A DNA stretch of 64,000 bases, from positions 1-64,000 of IMG/VR virus record IMGVR_UViG_3300034093_001057. One strand, given 5' to 3'. Positions within the stretch are counted from its first letter, which is position 1, and each line of letters begins with the position of its first letter. Made by a program: the position numbers and the translations under genes. Positions 38,902-48,089 of the stretch are shown piece by piece. The DNA is from a virus. Below the pieces are notes generated by a model, which was given only the letters and a program-made list of their open reading frames with translations, was not told the DNA's origin and did not search any database.

Positions 38902-39351
38902 TTAAATTCTAGAGGCTACACTAGTATCTTGATTAAAAAATACATTTAAAACTAATGCTTGATTGAATGGAGTTACTGCCATTTCTACTTCTATTAGTAT
39001 ACCGTTGTCACGAGGATAAATATTTACATAGTTAAGTTGAAGTCTTGGATCTAAACTAGCAACTCTTCTGACTTCAGTTTCTAACTGCTGCTGCGTATCA
39101 AAATTATTAGGCTCAAATACAAAACTCCAAAGAGTAGTTCCATATCCTGGTTGTCCTACTTTTTGTCCTAAGGGTATATTAAGTGCATTTATAAAGTCTT
39201 GAATAACTAGTTGACTATCCACCATTCTAAACTTTTTACCAAATACGATAGGATCAGTTATACCGCCGGTGCCGGCATCACTACCGGGCCTAGCGTTAGT
39301 AGTTTTTGGTTTGTCTGCATTTATTGTACTGAATCCGATGTATGTTGGCAT
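38902..39351 (-). CDS. 25: Baseplate wedge protein gp25
   Basis: The 149-residue protein is the usual size for gp25 of the GPW/gp25 family, related to the sheath-initiating and lysozyme-like wedge proteins. It shows TDPIVFGKKFRMVDSQ, then GQKVGQPGYGTTLWSFVFEPN, then a conserved end region VRRVASLDPRLQLNYVNI. gp25 joins wedges and starts sheath assembly at the baseplate rim. The order gp5-gp25-gp6 on one strand supports the call. It starts at the ATG at 39351, 16 bases after the gp5-like stop. Confidence 0.9.
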   Translation of the reverse strand: MPTYIGFSTINADKPKTTNARPGSDAGTGGITDPIVFGKKFRMVDSQLVIQDFINALNIPLGQKVGQPGYGTTLWSFVFEPNNFDTQQQLETEVRRVASLDPRLQLNYVNIYPRDNGILIEVEMAVTPFNQALVLNVFFNQDTSVASRI

Positions 39352-39355
39352 GATG

Positions 39356-39363
39356 TATTTATT
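39356..39363 (-). promoter_or_regulatory. Possible late promoter before gp25
   Basis: AATAAATA on the minus strand ends only 4 bases before the gp25 ATG. Transcription would begin inside the start codon, so use for gp25 would be leaderless. It may instead serve gp6 and the following genes, or be fortuitous. Confidence 0.35.
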
Positions 39364-39366
39364 CTT

Positions 39367-42300
39367 TTATTGTTGGTTACTTATTGCGTCTATTCTTGCT
39401 TGATAGTCTCTTTTCTTAGCAAATAGTGCATCAAGTTTTGCTTGTACTTCATCTTTTTTACGTTTAACTTCGGGATCGCCGGCTGGAGAATTTTGCTCTT
39501 CTGTTAATACAGCTATACCCTCTGTTTGTTTTACCCTTAATATTTGTATATTTACACCCTGTATCTTTTCTCTAAGATCAATTATTTCTCTGTCCACTCG
39601 TCTTATATCAGTTAAGCTTTGTACAGCCTGTCTAGAAACTTCTCCAGTAAAAGTTGGATTAGGTATTCCTGGATCTCCTAACAATGAAACTGTTTTCTGA
39701 TTGATAGATTCTCTGTTAGTAGTGTTTACTGCAACTGATAATGTTCTAGATTTTCCTTTGCCGCCAAACAATGATTTTACAGCAGAAATAGCAGACATTG
39801 CACCAGCAATAGATCCTATCGGCAATCCTGAAAGAGATTTTGCTAGTCCACCTGATAATCCACTAGTTATACCTCCTAGTCCACCTGTTAAGCTACTAGT
39901 TATACCTCCTAGTCCACCTGTTAAGCTACTAGTTATACCTCCTAATCCGCCTGTTAAGCTACCGGTTATACCGCCTAGTCCACCTGATAATCCGCTAGTT
40001 AAACTGCTCAAGTCACCTGGTAATTTTGGAAGAGGTAAATTATTCATTGCAGAGCTAAAAGATCCAGTGACTAATGACGATATTTGACCAGATCCGGGAA
40101 TGCTAGTTAAATTTGGTAATGCTTTATCAGTAAAAGATGCAATTGATTTCAATCCACCGGGCATATTGATTATCCCGCTAGCTATATTAGTAGATTCCAA
40201 GAGTGAAGTGCCAGTGAATCCCTGTAATGCTTGAGCACCTAACGAACTAACGGGATTTAATTTACTAATAACATCTGCGCTAGCTTGCCCTACTACATTA
40301 GAAAGTGAATCAGAAACTATTTGCTGACTACTAACCGAAGTACCTAAATTAGTAGCTACTCCAGCTCTGAAAGAAGGGAATGACAAGTTTATTGCAGAAA
40401 ATGTAGAGCCCACAATACCGGTATTACTTGCTATCGGGCCACTAATACTTGGTGATATAGACATCGCATTTACTGCTTGTGAAATTCCGCCGAAGCCTTC
40501 TATTGTGTTTGTTGCTTCTGTCACAGATGCGGTAGCTAAACCTATGTCTCTTAGTACAGAAGAATCAGTAGTATTTTTATTAACTACAGTTCTTACTGTA
40601 GTTACTGTGTTACTTAAACCAGAGTTAACACCTGAAAAAACCACTCCTGCTATTTGACCTGATGTTTCTCTTCCTGTAATTACACCCGTATTAGTTAACG
40701 CTGTTTGTGATTGTCGCAGTGTTGTAACAACCGTGTTAGTTTGAGATTGTATTTGTCTAGTATAGGTACTTAAATTCTCTGCACCAGAGTTACCAGTAAA
40801 CAATGTACTTGGCATAGCCTGCGTAATATTAGCCCCTGAACTTACTAATGAATTAATTAGCCTATCTGATCCCGGTTTCAAGACACCAGCACTTGCTAGT
40901 TGCGCCGGGCTTTGTGCAAATGCTCCTATCGCAGCGATTCTTGACGAACCCACATTTACTACGGATGCTCCTCGTTGTATAGCCGAAGATAGAGGTCCTG
41001 AAGCTGCTTGCTGAGCAGTAGCACCTATTAGTGCAGTAGTAGCTGAACTGTTTAAAGATTTGCTAATGGCTCCGGCAGTAGGCGAGGACAATGCAGTTGC
41101 TAGTCTTGCCGGCACAGCACCTGTTCTAAGTCCTGCTTGTACTACATTAGATAAAGCTGAACTAGGACCCTGAGGTAGTTGTGAAGAAGAACTTAGATCA
41201 ACCTTTATGTCTACTCCTTGACCTGCATGAGCCCATGGCGCGTGAGCAGGTGCCCTAGATGTTACACTCATCAACTTACCAGGCGCTGCGGTAAATCCCT
41301 TTTGATTATCAAAAAGAGTATCAGTGTGCGCTATTAAAGGAGTAGGTGCTGCATCTAAAGGAATAATAGGAGATTTACCTGTGTTTAAATTTATTAGTCC
41401 TCCGTTTATAAAAGTTAATGCAGTACTTGAGAATGAAGCTATACCGGTAGCTTGAAGACTCATTGCTCCTAAAACTTTAGTTGTAACCATTCCTAAAGCA
41501 GAAGTTATTAAGTTCATACCTATAGATTGTGTTAATGATTTATCAGTGGCTATATTCATGTTTTCTGCATGAATATTTAAATTTTTAGCCGCGTGTATAT
41601 TCAAGTCATTGTCAGCGTGTAAATTTAGATCACCGTGAGTTCTTAAGTTAATGGAATTTGTAGAGTAAATGTCTACTGTACCTTCTTTACCTAATTCTAT
41701 ATACGATTGTCCGTTGGAGTGTAGAACCATTAATGTTTGTCCGTCATCACTCATAAGTATTTGATGACCTTTTGCTGTTCTTATTCGGACTAACTGATCT
41801 CTACCTATAACATCACCGTCATCCATTACAATAGAATGTCCGCCGCGTCTAGATATCACTCGTAATTTTTGATCAATGTTTGTTGGGTTATTTTTTATAT
41901 TTTCAGCAATTGTTTCATCATCAAAACCTCCTTCATATATAGGTCTACCGGGTGTGCTTACTCCCCATCCCACTCTACTAGAAGTTTCTCGTTGTGCGCT
42001 TGATGATATCGGACCTCTCACTGGATCTCTTATTATACCTTGCTGTTCCATGATAGCCGCTGTATAACTATGTACTGGTTTGGTTGCAGTTATAAAACCC
42101 GGCTTGTTAGATTCAGCTTGGTTATTTGTATTCATATTTGTAGTAGGTAGTCTGGGCGCCCCTCCGTAAGTAGAACCCTCGCTATCATTATTGAATGATA
42201 CATTTTCTTGTTGATCGGTAAAAGTTGCACCAATAGCAGGAACCATATGTAAAGTTTCTGGGTCCGGTACGCACCCTATGTAAAAACCATAGTTTACATC

Positions 42301-42645
42301 CCCGTTAACAAAAACACAAATTACAGTAGTTCCTATATCGGGAGGGGCGTGCCACTCACCATATGACGATGGATTGTGTTTAAAATCTCCAGAACCCTCA
42401 CTACTTGAAGTTGGTCTAACACTTCCAAAAAAGTTAGTCATATATCTCACAGTTACCCAACCAGAAGAATTCTCTGGATCTAAACTGTTTAAACCGGATA
42501 TGTAAACTTTAAGCCTACCTGCCCTGACAGGGTCAATATTATCTTTTACTATACCAAACACAGGAGAAGACCTGATAAATGCTCCACCTGAGTCAGGTTT
42601 ATATGCGTTCAATGTTCCTCTAGGTTTGAATACGTTTTCAGCCAT
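39367..42645 (-). CDS. 5: Baseplate central spike protein, gp5-like, without lysozyme domain
   Basis: The 1,092-residue protein begins with an OB-fold region: SSPVFGIVKDNIDPVRAGRL, then YMTNFFGSVRP, then PPDIGTTVICVFVNGD, as in gp5 and VgrG. A spike-type beta-helix region follows, with GHQILMSDDGQTLM and repeated NLHADNDLNIHAAKNLNI motifs. No EG..D..T lysozyme motif is present between these parts, unlike T4 gp5. The C-terminal half is Ser/Ala/Gly-rich with a perfect-period 11-residue repeat (GGLGGIT plus SSLT) and ends in a coiled coil. It should puncture the outer membrane at the tip of the tail. Confidence 0.82.
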   Translation of the reverse strand: MAENVFKPRGTLNAYKPDSGGAFIRSSPVFGIVKDNIDPVRAGRLKVYISGLNSLDPENSSGWVTVRYMTNFFGSVRPTSSSEGSGDFKHNPSSYGEWHAPPDIGTTVICVFVNGDVNYGFYIGCVPDPETLHMVPAIGATFTDQQENVSFNNDSEGSTYGGAPRLPTTNMNTNNQAESNKPGFITATKPVHSYTAAIMEQQGIIRDPVRGPISSSAQRETSSRVGWGVSTPGRPIYEGGFDDETIAENIKNNPTNIDQKLRVISRRGGHSIVMDDGDVIGRDQLVRIRTAKGHQILMSDDGQTLMVLHSNGQSYIELGKEGTVDIYSTNSINLRTHGDLNLHADNDLNIHAAKNLNIHAENMNIATDKSLTQSIGMNLITSALGMVTTKVLGAMSLQATGIASFSSTALTFINGGLINLNTGKSPIIPLDAAPTPLIAHTDTLFDNQKGFTAAPGKLMSVTSRAPAHAPWAHAGQGVDIKVDLSSSSQLPQGPSSALSNVVQAGLRTGAVPARLATALSSPTAGAISKSLNSSATTALIGATAQQAASGPLSSAIQRGASVVNVGSSRIAAIGAFAQSPAQLASAGVLKPGSDRLINSLVSSGANITQAMPSTLFTGNSGAENLSTYTRQIQSQTNTVVTTLRQSQTALTNTGVITGRETSGQIAGVVFSGVNSGLSNTVTTVRTVVNKNTTDSSVLRDIGLATASVTEATNTIEGFGGISQAVNAMSISPSISGPIASNTGIVGSTFSAINLSFPSFRAGVATNLGTSVSSQQIVSDSLSNVVGQASADVISKLNPVSSLGAQALQGFTGTSLLESTNIASGIINMPGGLKSIASFTDKALPNLTSIPGSGQISSLVTGSFSSAMNNLPLPKLPGDLSSLTSGLSGGLGGITGSLTGGLGGITSSLTGGLGGITSSLTGGLGGITSGLSGGLAKSLSGLPIGSIAGAMSAISAVKSLFGGKGKSRTLSVAVNTTNRESINQKTVSLLGDPGIPNPTFTGEVSRQAVQSLTDIRRVDREIIDLREKIQGVNIQILRVKQTEGIAVLTEEQNSPAGDPEVKRKKDEVQAKLDALFAKKRDYQARIDAISNQQ
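39863..39994 (-). repeat. 33-bp tandem repeat within the gp5-like gene
   Basis: Four units start at 39863, 39896, 39929 and 39962, with a related fifth at 39995. The unit begins CTAGTTATACCTCCTAGTCC on the plus strand and encodes an 11-residue Gly/Leu/Ser/Thr repeat. The exact 33-base period without spacers keeps frame and could vary in copy number. Confidence 0.85.
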
Positions 42646-42656
42646 TTTTTTAACCT

Positions 42657-44777
42657 TTAATCATCTGTTGTTGATGTTGTACCGAGTCTAAACGGTATTT
42701 GTATAGTAGATTCAGCAGGAACTGGATTAATTTGTGGTACTATATTAGTTACTAAGTTCTTAATAAATCCAGTATTGGACGTAGTTACATTACTGTTTGT
42801 TGTAGTGGGACCTGTTCCGGTAGTTTTAGGACCTATAGTAGAGTCAGTAAACTGGTAAGTCATTTTACATGTTAACACTTGTTTGAATACTCCTCCTGAA
42901 AAAGTACTGTCTACGTTTACTACTTGATAACTTATTCCTTTAATATTAGCTGTTTCCGGATAGTTCCAAAATCTAATTTGATCATTAATAGAAAGAGTGC
43001 CTGTATTGTAATTATAATCTTTTGCTTCTCTAAAATCTAATTCTATAAAAACTTGTCCGCCGTTAGCACTAATAGTAAAGTTGTTTGCTCCATAAAATTG
43101 ATTGTAAACTTGATTAGGGCTATCTATTGTGTCTTCCATTAAAAAGTCCGGGTCGCCTAATATTGTTATCTTTGCCTCAGCAAAACTTTTAGGATCAGAT
43201 AAATCAGTTAATACACTGTTTTCAGCAGCAAGGTTCGTATCTGTAGGGGCCCCGGTGTTATCTCCATTAACCGATTGAGTACCAAGAATACGAGGAGTTT
43301 CTGGTGCTATACCTGGACCTGAATTTTCATTTATATCCGGAAGATTATTTGGATTAAATATTATCATAAAATAATTGTTATCCAATCGCTGTTCGTATTC
43401 AAGCACTTCAGAATTTTGACCAGTATACCAGTATTCGTATCGTTTACTAGGTCCATAATATCCTATGCCAGGATTAGCTAACGGATTAATAATAACAGGG
43501 GTATCATACTTTTGTAGTACGTATGTTATGATATAAGCATAGTCTTTTATTTTAGGATCCCATATACCACCAGAAACACGGGCGCTTAATGTATACCAAG
43601 AAAAGCTTTTACTAGAATTTGATATAATCCTTCTGTCGCGTTTAGTTGGATCAGGTTCAAGATCGGTAGTTTGTATTTGTCTTAACGCATCTGTCAGATA
43701 ACTGCTTTGTTTTATTATTTGACTTATTCCTTGCATTATAGAAATTTTTTCAAAAGTAAACTCTTTTTTAGTAGGATCATATGCTGCTCCCTGGCGTTCA
43801 TTTACCTGATTGACAGTCAGAGCACCACTACCTGATGTTCTAAGTTTCTCTATATCACTATCATTAACTATAGATGCTTTTGCTATAGGATTATCTGTTG
43901 AATTTGGTGAATCCGGAAATCCATGGTATTCTAGCCTATAAAGAGTTGGCTTTATGTCATTATTATATTCTAATCTAAGTTGCTCATTATTAAGACCGTC
44001 TATTAGTTGTTGTAACGATTCCCCTACTGTACTTGCAGAAATAGAAACAGCATTATTTATAAATCCTTTTTTTGTGCCGAATCCGGTGTTTTGATCTATA
44101 GGGCTTGCTATAATATCATAAACAGTTGCTTTTCCGTCAATTTTAAATTTTATGTTTGTAATAGTTAAAAAGTAATACCTATTAAAAAGTCTGTTACTAT
44201 CATTATTAAAATCTAGCGATACATCATCATATTGTTGATTACCCGACATTAAGTTTCCATTCTTATCATACCCTAAAAACCCAACACTTAACACAAAAGG
44301 CATTCGTGTGGGATTATTAGGAAATGAAGTAGCAACAGCAAAACTATCTCTAGCTTTTTTTAAATTGCTTATAAAAGAAAATCCATATGGTTCTATAATC
44401 TTAAATGAAATATTAGTTACATTAGTAAATGTATGATTTGTTGCACCGGTTTTATTTTTTATTACTAAGTCATCTATATAATAATCTAGTTCAAATCCCG
44501 GTGCTGTATTAGAAGTAGTATTGTTTATGCCGCCGTTTTGTGCTACTAAGTAAGCGGTATTAGTGTCATTCAAAATAGTACCGTCTTTTGCATTAGTTGA
44601 CCTAAACAAATCCATTCCGGTTGGTGTTACTAAGTATAAGCCAATTTGATAATTATAACTAGAATAATAACCTAAAGGATTTTTAGTTCTTCTACCTGGT
44701 TTATTTTCAATATTAGGAGGTGTAACATTATAAAATCTAAATTCATCAGATGAATCATCATTTACTGTATTTGTCAT
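42657..44777 (-). CDS. Probable baseplate hub protein (gp27 position)
   Basis: The 706-residue protein has FELDYYIDDLVIKNK, then TFTNVTNISFKIIEPYGFSF and LSVGFLGYDKNG near the N-terminus. Later it shows SFSWYTLSARVSG and YITYVLQKYDTPVI, and a final domain with FNQFYG-like and FIELDF-type strands. No direct T4 name could be assigned from motifs. Its position immediately upstream of gp5, and the fact that T4 gp27 binds gp5 in the hub, suggest a gp27-equivalent. The gene lies 11 bases before the gp5 ATG and starts 1 base before the preceding stop region. No enzyme motif is seen. Confidence 0.5.
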   Translation of the reverse strand: MTNTVNDDSSDEFRFYNVTPPNIENKPGRRTKNPLGYYSSYNYQIGLYLVTPTGMDLFRSTNAKDGTILNDTNTAYLVAQNGGINNTTSNTAPGFELDYYIDDLVIKNKTGATNHTFTNVTNISFKIIEPYGFSFISNLKKARDSFAVATSFPNNPTRMPFVLSVGFLGYDKNGNLMSGNQQYDDVSLDFNNDSNRLFNRYYFLTITNIKFKIDGKATVYDIIASPIDQNTGFGTKKGFINNAVSISASTVGESLQQLIDGLNNEQLRLEYNNDIKPTLYRLEYHGFPDSPNSTDNPIAKASIVNDSDIEKLRTSGSGALTVNQVNERQGAAYDPTKKEFTFEKISIMQGISQIIKQSSYLTDALRQIQTTDLEPDPTKRDRRIISNSSKSFSWYTLSARVSGGIWDPKIKDYAYIITYVLQKYDTPVIINPLANPGIGYYGPSKRYEYWYTGQNSEVLEYEQRLDNNYFMIIFNPNNLPDINENSGPGIAPETPRILGTQSVNGDNTGAPTDTNLAAENSVLTDLSDPKSFAEAKITILGDPDFLMEDTIDSPNQVYNQFYGANNFTISANGGQVFIELDFREAKDYNYNTGTLSINDQIRFWNYPETANIKGISYQVVNVDSTFSGGVFKQVLTCKMTYQFTDSTIGPKTTGTGPTTTNSNVTTSNTGFIKNLVTNIVPQINPVPAESTIQIPFRLGTTSTTDD

Positions 44778-44778
44778 C

Positions 44779-45090
44779 TTAAATGCCTAACACCTGTTTT
44801 AATGTGCTCATTTTAGGTATATAAATTGATATACCTGCAACAAAGTCAAAATATGGATCGTAACCTAGTTTGTTGGGATTGCGTTCAGCAAATACCCACC
44901 ATAATCTAGAATCACTATATAAGTCATAGGCTAGCATATCAGGCCTAAATTCATAAACTTGAGGTATAATATATAATACATCAGAAGCTAACTTAGGTAT
45001 AGGTCTGTACCTCAATGTATCTAGATACTTATCATCATTAATATCTGTCAGATAATAAGGACTTGTTGCAGGATATATACTATTTGACAT
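44779..45090 (-). CDS. 53: Baseplate wedge protein gp53-like
   Basis: The protein is 103 residues from the ATG at 45090, which forms a TAATG overlap with the upstream stop and lies 9 bases after AAAGG. An ATG at 45096 has too short a spacing. The sequence reads YLTDINDDKYLDTLRYRPIP, then YEFRPDMLAYDLYSDSRLWW and VFAERNP, ending with an AGISIYIPKM segment like a LysM-type end. T4 gp53 (196 residues) clamps the wedge together with gp6 and gp25, both nearby. This shorter form carries only the conserved core. Confidence 0.78.
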   Translation of the reverse strand: MSNSIYPATSPYYLTDINDDKYLDTLRYRPIPKLASDVLYIIPQVYEFRPDMLAYDLYSDSRLWWVFAERNPNKLGYDPYFDFVAGISIYIPKMSTLKQVLGI

Positions 45091-45983
45091 TACCATATAC
45101 CTTTTGTAGTTAAACTACCGTTAGCATATTGTTCTAAACTAAATTTGTCTCTGATGTCATTTCTAGAAACAACTGGATATGCTGTTAACTGTATTTGTAT
45201 CTGTGTAGGAACATATGTTGCGTCAGTAAATTTACCCGGTCTCGGCGGAGAGAATACTGTAGGTGGTGCTTCTCCGCCGGGCAATAAAGTTAACCCTAGT
45301 CTGGCTATTCGCTGTATTATTGTGGGCTCTTTTGCTTGTGTTCCTTCTTGAGCACCGGTTGGTGGCTCGTTATTTGGAACCGGGGACGGAGACTCAAGTT
45401 GCGCCCTTATATAATCTACTTTATCAGGTAGACTATAGTTAAAACTAGTAATTACTATAGGATGATTATTGAACTGATAAGTGCCTAACCCTGATAGAAA
45501 ACACAACGGGGGAGGAGTACCGTTCACTGGCATTTGATCTCGACCATAAAACATTTTAGTAACTGATTTAAAAAAGTGTATAACTGCTAACATATAGTTG
45601 GCTTCTTCAGTATCTTGCGCTGTAAAGGTAGCAGTTATTGAAATTTGATCTACACTACTGTTTCTGTACTGATAAATTTTATAATTAGAATGAACAGGTT
45701 CTGTAGGTTCATAGTTTGCAGCATAACTTACCTGAATTTGTGGTGTGTAAGGGAATATCACACCTTTAGTGCCGTTAAGGGGTTTAAGTATACCTGGCTT
45801 TGATGCTTTATATAAATATGTTGCATCCGGCGCTAGGCTTAGTCGCACTCTCCAGTCATTCTGCGCCTGTTCAAATTGATTGTTAGTTGCAGATTCTTGT
45901 GTGCGAGTTATATCCCCAGGCAAGCCGGCAAGCTTGCCAAGACCTTTTCTTATTAGACTTTGTGTAAACGGACTTATTGCCAT
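45090..45983 (-). CDS. Tail tube junction/baseplate cap protein, gp48/gp54-like
   Basis: The 297-residue protein begins AISPFTQSLIRKGLGKLAG, then WRVRLSLAPDATYLY, and a beta-rich core with IFPYTPQIQVSYAANYEP. It continues with FTAQDTEEANYMLAVIHFF, KSVTKMFYG and HPIVITSFNYSLPDKVDYI. These features are typical of proteins that start tube polymerisation at the baseplate, T4 gp48 and gp54. The two cannot be separated from motifs alone. It is the first gene of the leftward tail operon and is preceded by AGGAA and by a late promoter. Confidence 0.68.
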   Translation of the reverse strand: MAISPFTQSLIRKGLGKLAGLPGDITRTQESATNNQFEQAQNDWRVRLSLAPDATYLYKASKPGILKPLNGTKGVIFPYTPQIQVSYAANYEPTEPVHSNYKIYQYRNSSVDQISITATFTAQDTEEANYMLAVIHFFKSVTKMFYGRDQMPVNGTPPPLCFLSGLGTYQFNNHPIVITSFNYSLPDKVDYIRAQLESPSPVPNNEPPTGAQEGTQAKEPTIIQRIARLGLTLLPGGEAPPTVFSPPRPGKFTDATYVPTQIQIQLTAYPVVSRNDIRDKFSLEQYANGSLTTKGIW

Positions 45984-45995
45984 TGATTAATTCCT

Positions 45996-46026
45996 ATGAT
46001 AAATAGTATCTCATTGTATTTATCAT
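45996..46026. promoter_or_regulatory. Two facing late promoters forming a perfect inverted repeat
   Basis: ATGATAAATA (45996-46005) and TATTTATCAT (46017-46026) are exact inverted copies, 11 bases apart, so each strand carries GATAAATA reading towards the other. The leftward copy lies 33 bases before the gp48/54-like ATG. The rightward copy lies about 110 bases before gp55. Transcripts would overlap across the spacer. Confidence 0.7.
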
Positions 46027-46056
46027 TCAAAAAATCGCCAAATTTTCCCTTTGTAC

Positions 46057-46085
46057 TTGATATAAGTGCATGATTTGTATATAGT
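46057..46085 (+). promoter_or_regulatory. Sigma70-like promoter for gp55
   Basis: TTGATA (46057-46062) and TATAGT (46080-46085) are separated by exactly 17 bases, a good host-type promoter 29 bases before the gp55 ATG. It would supply the late sigma factor before late promoters can work. Confidence 0.65.
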
Positions 46086-46113
46086 TTAACTTCTACAATT
46101 ACTAAGAGGTATT

Positions 46114-47019
46114 ATGATTACAACTATAACAGCTACACCAAAGAAAGTTAATTATTTAAATAACAAAGATATTTTAAAACAAATACACGAAAGCAAAACA
46201 TCATATTGCGCATTTACAAACAAAGACTATCATAGATATGATTTGATTATTGACAAACCCACAGAAAGCATAGAACAAAGTTTAGATCATGCTTATTTAC
46301 CTGAACAAATTCAACAAGCAAAAGAAGTTAGAGCAGCAAGACTATCACATGAGCTAGGTGAAAAGATTCTTCCTGAAAGTATACAACAAACTGATCTCGT
46401 ATTTAGAGTTATGACTTGGGATCATATTCCTGTTGCAGTTAAACAACCTAGAAAAACAGTAGTAAAAAAATCAGCCAAAGACTTAATTTTGTTTGACGAT
46501 CATGAAGGTTTAGACGCTTTTGCTGACTTAGAAGATCCGGTAACAAAAGTTGAAGTAGACGATATGGTACATGTAAAGGTAAACTTTCCCCCATTTCAGC
46601 ATTTTAAATTAGATGAAAACAACAGCTTTATATGCGTGGGCAAGTCGCATTGGAAAGGTGACTTACAAACCGGAGAGTTTTCCAAAGAGCACGGAAAGAT
46701 TACTGACAAGTTAGCTAGAATGTATATTATGCTTTGCGAAAAGTATGCTATGAAGTTTAACTGGCGCGGATATACTTATAATGATGAAATGCGTGGTGCA
46801 GCCATTTTACAACTAACTTATGTTGGCTTAAGATTCAATGAAGCGAAATCAGCTAATCCATTTGCTTATTACACTGCTGCTATTACCAATTCTTTTTGTA
46901 GAGTTTTAAATACCGAAAAACGAGTACAACACATTAGAGATGATATATTAGAAGCTAATGGGTTAGCCCCAAGTTGGACTAGACAGGGTGAAAACTCTGA
47001 TAAAGATTATCAAGGGTAA
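46114..47019 (+). CDS. 55: Late transcription sigma factor gp55 with long N-terminal extension
   Basis: The C-terminal half resembles T4 gp55: KLARMYIMLCEKYAMKFNWR, then YTYNDEMRGAAILQL, then NEAKSANPFAYYTAAITNSF, with the NPFAY..I region that contacts RNA polymerase and the -10 element. T4 gp55 is 185 residues, while this protein has 301. The first ~150 residues (NNKDILKQIHESKTSYCAF, then DLVFRVMTWDHIPVAV) form a separate unknown domain. The protein directs the polymerase to TAAATA late promoters, many of which lie in this window. An AAGAGG ribosome site precedes the ATG, and a sigma70-like promoter lies upstream. Confidence 0.88.
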   Translation: MITTITATPKKVNYLNNKDILKQIHESKTSYCAFTNKDYHRYDLIIDKPTESIEQSLDHAYLPEQIQQAKEVRAARLSHELGEKILPESIQQTDLVFRVMTWDHIPVAVKQPRKTVVKKSAKDLILFDDHEGLDAFADLEDPVTKVEVDDMVHVKVNFPPFQHFKLDENNSFICVGKSHWKGDLQTGEFSKEHGKITDKLARMYIMLCEKYAMKFNWRGYTYNDEMRGAAILQLTYVGLRFNEAKSANPFAYYTAAITNSFCRVLNTEKRVQHIRDDILEANGLAPSWTRQGENSDKDYQG

Positions 47020-47033
47020 TATTACCTTTCTAG

Positions 47034-47062
47034 TTGATCTCTTTCTATTAACATACTATACT
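47034..47062 (+). promoter_or_regulatory. Sigma70-like promoter for gp47/gp46
   Basis: TTGATC (47034-47039) and TATACT (47057-47062) are separated by 17 bases, ending 7 bases before the gp47 ATG. The short leader lacks a clear purine-rich ribosome site, so translation may be near-leaderless or start from upstream RNA. Confidence 0.55.
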
Positions 47063-47069
47063 ACGGTTT

Positions 47070-48089
47070 ATGACTAATAATTTATTTAAAAAAGCAGCAG
47101 TTTTTACCGATATTCACTTTGGAAATAAGAGCAACAGCACAATTCACAATCAAGATTGTTTAGACTTTGTTGAATGGTTCATTCAAAAAGCTAAGCAAGA
47201 GGGTTGTGAAACTTGTTTTTTCTTGGGTGATTGGAATCATCATAGAGCAAGTATCAACATTCAAACGCTACAGTTTGGCTTAAAAGCATTAGAGAAAATG
47301 AACGATGCGTTTGAAAAAGTCTACTTTATTCCAGGCAACCACGATTTATACTACAGAGATCGTAGAGATATTAGCTCAGTAGAATGGGCTAAACATCTAC
47401 CCAATATTATAATTGTTAACGATTGGTTCAAGCATGAAGATGTTGTTATTGCTCCTTGGTTGATCGGAGATGACTTTAAAAAGCTTTCTAAAATGAAGGG
47501 CAAGTATTTGTTTGGACATTTTGAACTACCCAACTTTTTTATGAATGCGGCCGTGCTGATGCCAGATCACGGAGAAGTTAGTGATACTCATGTAAGTGGG
47601 TTTGAAAAAGTATTCTCAGGGCATTTTCACAAGCGACAAGCTAGAAAAAACATTTGGTATATTGGAAATGCATTCCCTCACAACTATGCAGATGCTGGTG
47701 ATGATGCTAGGGGAATGATGATTCTAGAATGGGATCAAGAACCTGAGTTTCATGCTTGGCCTAAACAACCTACATTTAGAGTGTATAAGCTAAGTGAAAT
47801 CTTAGATAACCCTGATGGTTTGCTATTATCTCGCTCACATGTTAGAGTACATCTTGATATTGATATTTCATATGAAGAAGCTAACTTTATCAGAGAAACA
47901 TTGATTCCTCAATATAATTTAAGAGAAATGACTTTGATCCCAATGAAGGGTGACAGTGTTTCACAAGACAATGCGCAAACTGAACTAAAATTTGAGTCAG
48001 TGGATCAAATTATTTTACAAGAAATCACTAACATTGAAAGTGATTTTTATGATACAAAGACCCTATTAGAGTTATACAAAAATCTATGA
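47070..48089 (+). CDS. 47: Recombination nuclease subunit gp47 (SbcD/Mre11-like)
   Basis: The 339-residue protein contains the five phosphoesterase blocks. They are FTDIHFG (Asp14, His16), LGDWNHHR, IPGNHDLYY near residue 90, FGHFELP and FSGHFHKRQ. These bind two metal ions and give Mre11-type endo/exonuclease activity. With gp46 it forms the complex that trims DNA ends and breaks host DNA, feeding phage recombination-dependent replication. The gene overlaps gp46 by 4 bases (ATGA). Confidence 0.95.
   Translation: MTNNLFKKAAVFTDIHFGNKSNSTIHNQDCLDFVEWFIQKAKQEGCETCFFLGDWNHHRASINIQTLQFGLKALEKMNDAFEKVYFIPGNHDLYYRDRRDISSVEWAKHLPNIIIVNDWFKHEDVVIAPWLIGDDFKKLSKMKGKYLFGHFELPNFFMNAAVLMPDHGEVSDTHVSGFEKVFSGHFHKRQARKNIWYIGNAFPHNYADAGDDARGMMILEWDQEPEFHAWPKQPTFRVYKLSEILDNPDGLLLSRSHVRVHLDIDISYEEANFIRETLIPQYNLREMTLIPMKGDSVSQDNAQTELKFESVDQIILQEITNIESDFYDTKTLLELYKNL

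Noticed and set aside
39356-39363. gp25-specific late promoter as a firm call
   Set aside because: The spacing to the ATG is only a few bases, so it was kept as a low-confidence site only.
39863-40003. Regular 33-base repeats as a CRISPR array
   Set aside because: There are no spacers between the units, the period is exactly in frame with the gp5-like gene, and no cas gene is near.
39367-42645. Lysozyme domain in the gp5-like spike
   Set aside because: I looked for the Glu-x8-Asp-x5-Thr pattern and the SRWYxQ region between the OB-fold and beta-helix and found none.
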